64,000 nucleotides of DNA, taken from NCBI GenBank assembly GCA_964446865.1, contig CAYURD010000003.1, positions 52,574 to 116,573 on the forward strand. The letters run 5' to 3'. The notes beneath the pieces are model-generated. The model was not told the DNA's origin. It made no database searches and saw only the letters and a program-made list of their open reading frames with translations. Below, one piece after another: positions 63,047-64,000 of this stretch. Position 1 is the first letter of the stretch. Each line of letters opens with the position of its first letter. The position numbers and the translations under genes are program-made. The stretch comes from Glaciecola sp964446865 (lineage in GTDB: Bacteria; Pseudomonadota; Gammaproteobacteria; Enterobacterales; Alteromonadaceae).

Positions 63047-63835
63047 ATGGCGATTAATTACGTAGCTCTTGATAAAGACAAACACAGCGCACTTAAAGTT
63101 GTACCAAAAGTTAACTTTTCATTAGTTGGCGAAACTCACCTTGCTGCGGCAACTATTCGTGAATACGCACAACTATCTGGTTGTATGCCTTTAGTTTTTA
63201 TTGAAGATCCAAAAACTAAAAACATTCACACTGTCGCGATGCTTGGCTTAGAGCAAGGTAAGAATTTATATTGGGCTGAAGAAAAGTGGCAGGCACCGCA
63301 TGTGCCAATGAATATCCAGCGCTATCCGTTTGATATTCGCCCTGATGGCGACCGTTTAGGTGTGTACATCGACGAAAACAGCGACCTTATTAAAGAAGAA
63401 GGTGAACTTTTGTTTACTGAAGCCGGCGAGCCAAGTGAGTTTCTTCAAAATAGACAGCAGTTTTTAAGTGACTTGGCGAACAGCGAAGTACAAAACCAAC
63501 GCTTTGTTAAACAGATGCAAGAGAACAATCTCTTAGAAGAAATCCAAATACGTATTACTTATATGAGTGGACAGGTGCGCAACGTAACAGGCGTGATGTC
63601 GGTTAACGAGAAAAAGCTTATTGAGCTCGAAGACGAAAAAATTATCGAGCTTCATAAAGCAGGATATTTAGGCGCCGCATATTCGATGATGTTATCGATG
63701 GGCCAGCTTAATCGTTTGGTAGAGTTGTCGAATAAATCAGACAACCCCGTGCAATCTATTCAACTTTCTCAGGTGGCGCAAAATGAAGCGGCTAACGCTC
63801 AAGCAGCCCCAGAAGCCCCAGAAGCTACATCTTAA
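63047..63835 (+). CDS. SapC family protein
   Basis: About 262 aa. The frame is open from 62960, but ATG 63047 gives the family's N-terminus MAINYVALDKDKHS. The domain reads FSLVGETHLAAATIREYAQL, AMLGLEQGKNLYW and FDIRPDGDRLGVYIDENSDL, matching SapC proteins named after a Campylobacter surface-layer gene and common next to TonB-dependent receptors in alteromonads. The C-terminus is a low-complexity Ala/Pro/Glu tail (QAAPEAPEATS). No receptor gene is nearby. The exact role is not established. Confidence 0.85.
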   Translation: MAINYVALDKDKHSALKVVPKVNFSLVGETHLAAATIREYAQLSGCMPLVFIEDPKTKNIHTVAMLGLEQGKNLYWAEEKWQAPHVPMNIQRYPFDIRPDGDRLGVYIDENSDLIKEEGELLFTEAGEPSEFLQNRQQFLSDLANSEVQNQRFVKQMQENNLLEEIQIRITYMSGQVRNVTGVMSVNEKKLIELEDEKIIELHKAGYLGAAYSMMLSMGQLNRLVELSNKSDNPVQSIQLSQVAQNEAANAQAAPEAPEATS

Positions 63836-63851
63836 GTAGTTGATTAAAATA

Positions 63852-63879
63852 AAAAAGGCCCGCATTAGCGGGCTTTTTT
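63852..63879. terminator. Bidirectional terminator after the SapC-family gene
   Basis: GCCCGC and GCGGGC around an ATTA loop, flanked by A and T runs, with one G-U pair in the extended stem. It lies between the SapC-family gene and the convergent gene fragment at the window edge. Confidence 0.85.
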
Positions 63880-63917
63880 GTTTCTGGAATGCGAAACGTA
63901 TGGTAAAACTCAAGCGC

Positions 63918-64000
63918 TTATAACCACCCTTTTTGTTTTGCAATCCGCCCTGCATCAATTCTGTTACTTGCGTCTAATTTAGAGATGGCTTCTGATAAAT
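63918..64000 (-). CDS. 3' end of a gene cut by the window edge, possibly a LuxR-type regulator
   Basis: The last 26 codons before a TAA stop encode LSEAISKLDASNRIDAGRIA followed by KQKGWL. The KLxxxNRxxAxxxA pattern is like the end of a LuxR/NarL helix-turn-helix domain. This is a guess from a short tail. Convergent position to the SapC-family gene and its terminator supports a real gene end. Confidence 0.4.
   Translation of the reverse strand, partial: LSEAISKLDASNRIDAGRIAKQKGWL

Overview
The window is ordinary chromosomal DNA from a marine-type gammaproteobacterium, most likely of the order Alteromonadales. This is inferred from protein character and gene order: thrLABC, an epd-pgk-aldolase cluster behind tkt, pilT-pilU next to yggS-proC-yggT, long two-domain PstC/PstA permeases, and PrsK/PrsR. 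I cannot name the genus. No rRNA, tRNA, phage, transposase or CRISPR was seen. There are two 100-N scaffold gaps (32136-32235 and 43852-43951), each flanked by identical repeat sequence.

Layout. 1-11 kb: the edge of a carboxynorspermidine synthase gene, an ACC-deaminase-like PLP enzyme, a chalcone-isomerase-like protein with a DUF3833 lipoprotein, an OmpR-type two-component system, a MAPEG protein, a large M16 lipoprotein peptidase, a GGDEF-family protein with a broken active-site motif, and DUF1456. 11-21 kb: the threonine operon with a readable leader peptide and attenuator, ung, a small DUF3545 gene, pgi, tal and yaaA. 21-29.5 kb: DUF4426, yggT, proC and yggS on the minus strand, pilT and pilU on the plus strand, a DUF2007 protein, then ruvX, yqgE, gshB and rsmE. 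29.5-33.5 kb: a small membrane protein, mscS, an M48 lipoprotein protease and metK with MetJ boxes at its promoter. 33.8-39 kb: tkt, epd, pgk and a class I aldolase. 39-50.3 kb: a phosphate block with ppx-ppk1, gcvR, pstC-pstA-pstB-phoU and pit. 50.3-60.1 kb: a tightly packed run of oxyR, a hybrid histidine kinase, a kinase-like protein lacking the phosphoacceptor His, a FabH-family synthase, prsK and prsR, followed by a peroxiredoxin-glutaredoxin fusion. 60.4-64 kb: an alpha/beta hydrolase, an M19 dipeptidase, a SapC-family protein and the tail of a gene cut by the window edge.

How they work together. Central carbon (tkt, tal, pgi, epd, pgk, aldolase), threonine and methionine/SAM supply, phosphate uptake with polyphosphate turnover, and peroxide defence (OxyR, YaaA, Prx-Grx) are all represented. 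The part least explained by textbook operons is 50331-59316. Six genes with gaps of 27 bases or less join a redox regulator, two PAS-type signalling proteins (one a likely pseudokinase), a fatty-acid initiation enzyme and a sigma54-type two-component pair known from PEP-CTERM/exosortase genomes.

Many start codons are not ATG. GTG is used for the MAPEG gene, thrC, ung, phoU and DUF3545; TTG is used for proC, pilT, epd and oxyR, and probably prsK.
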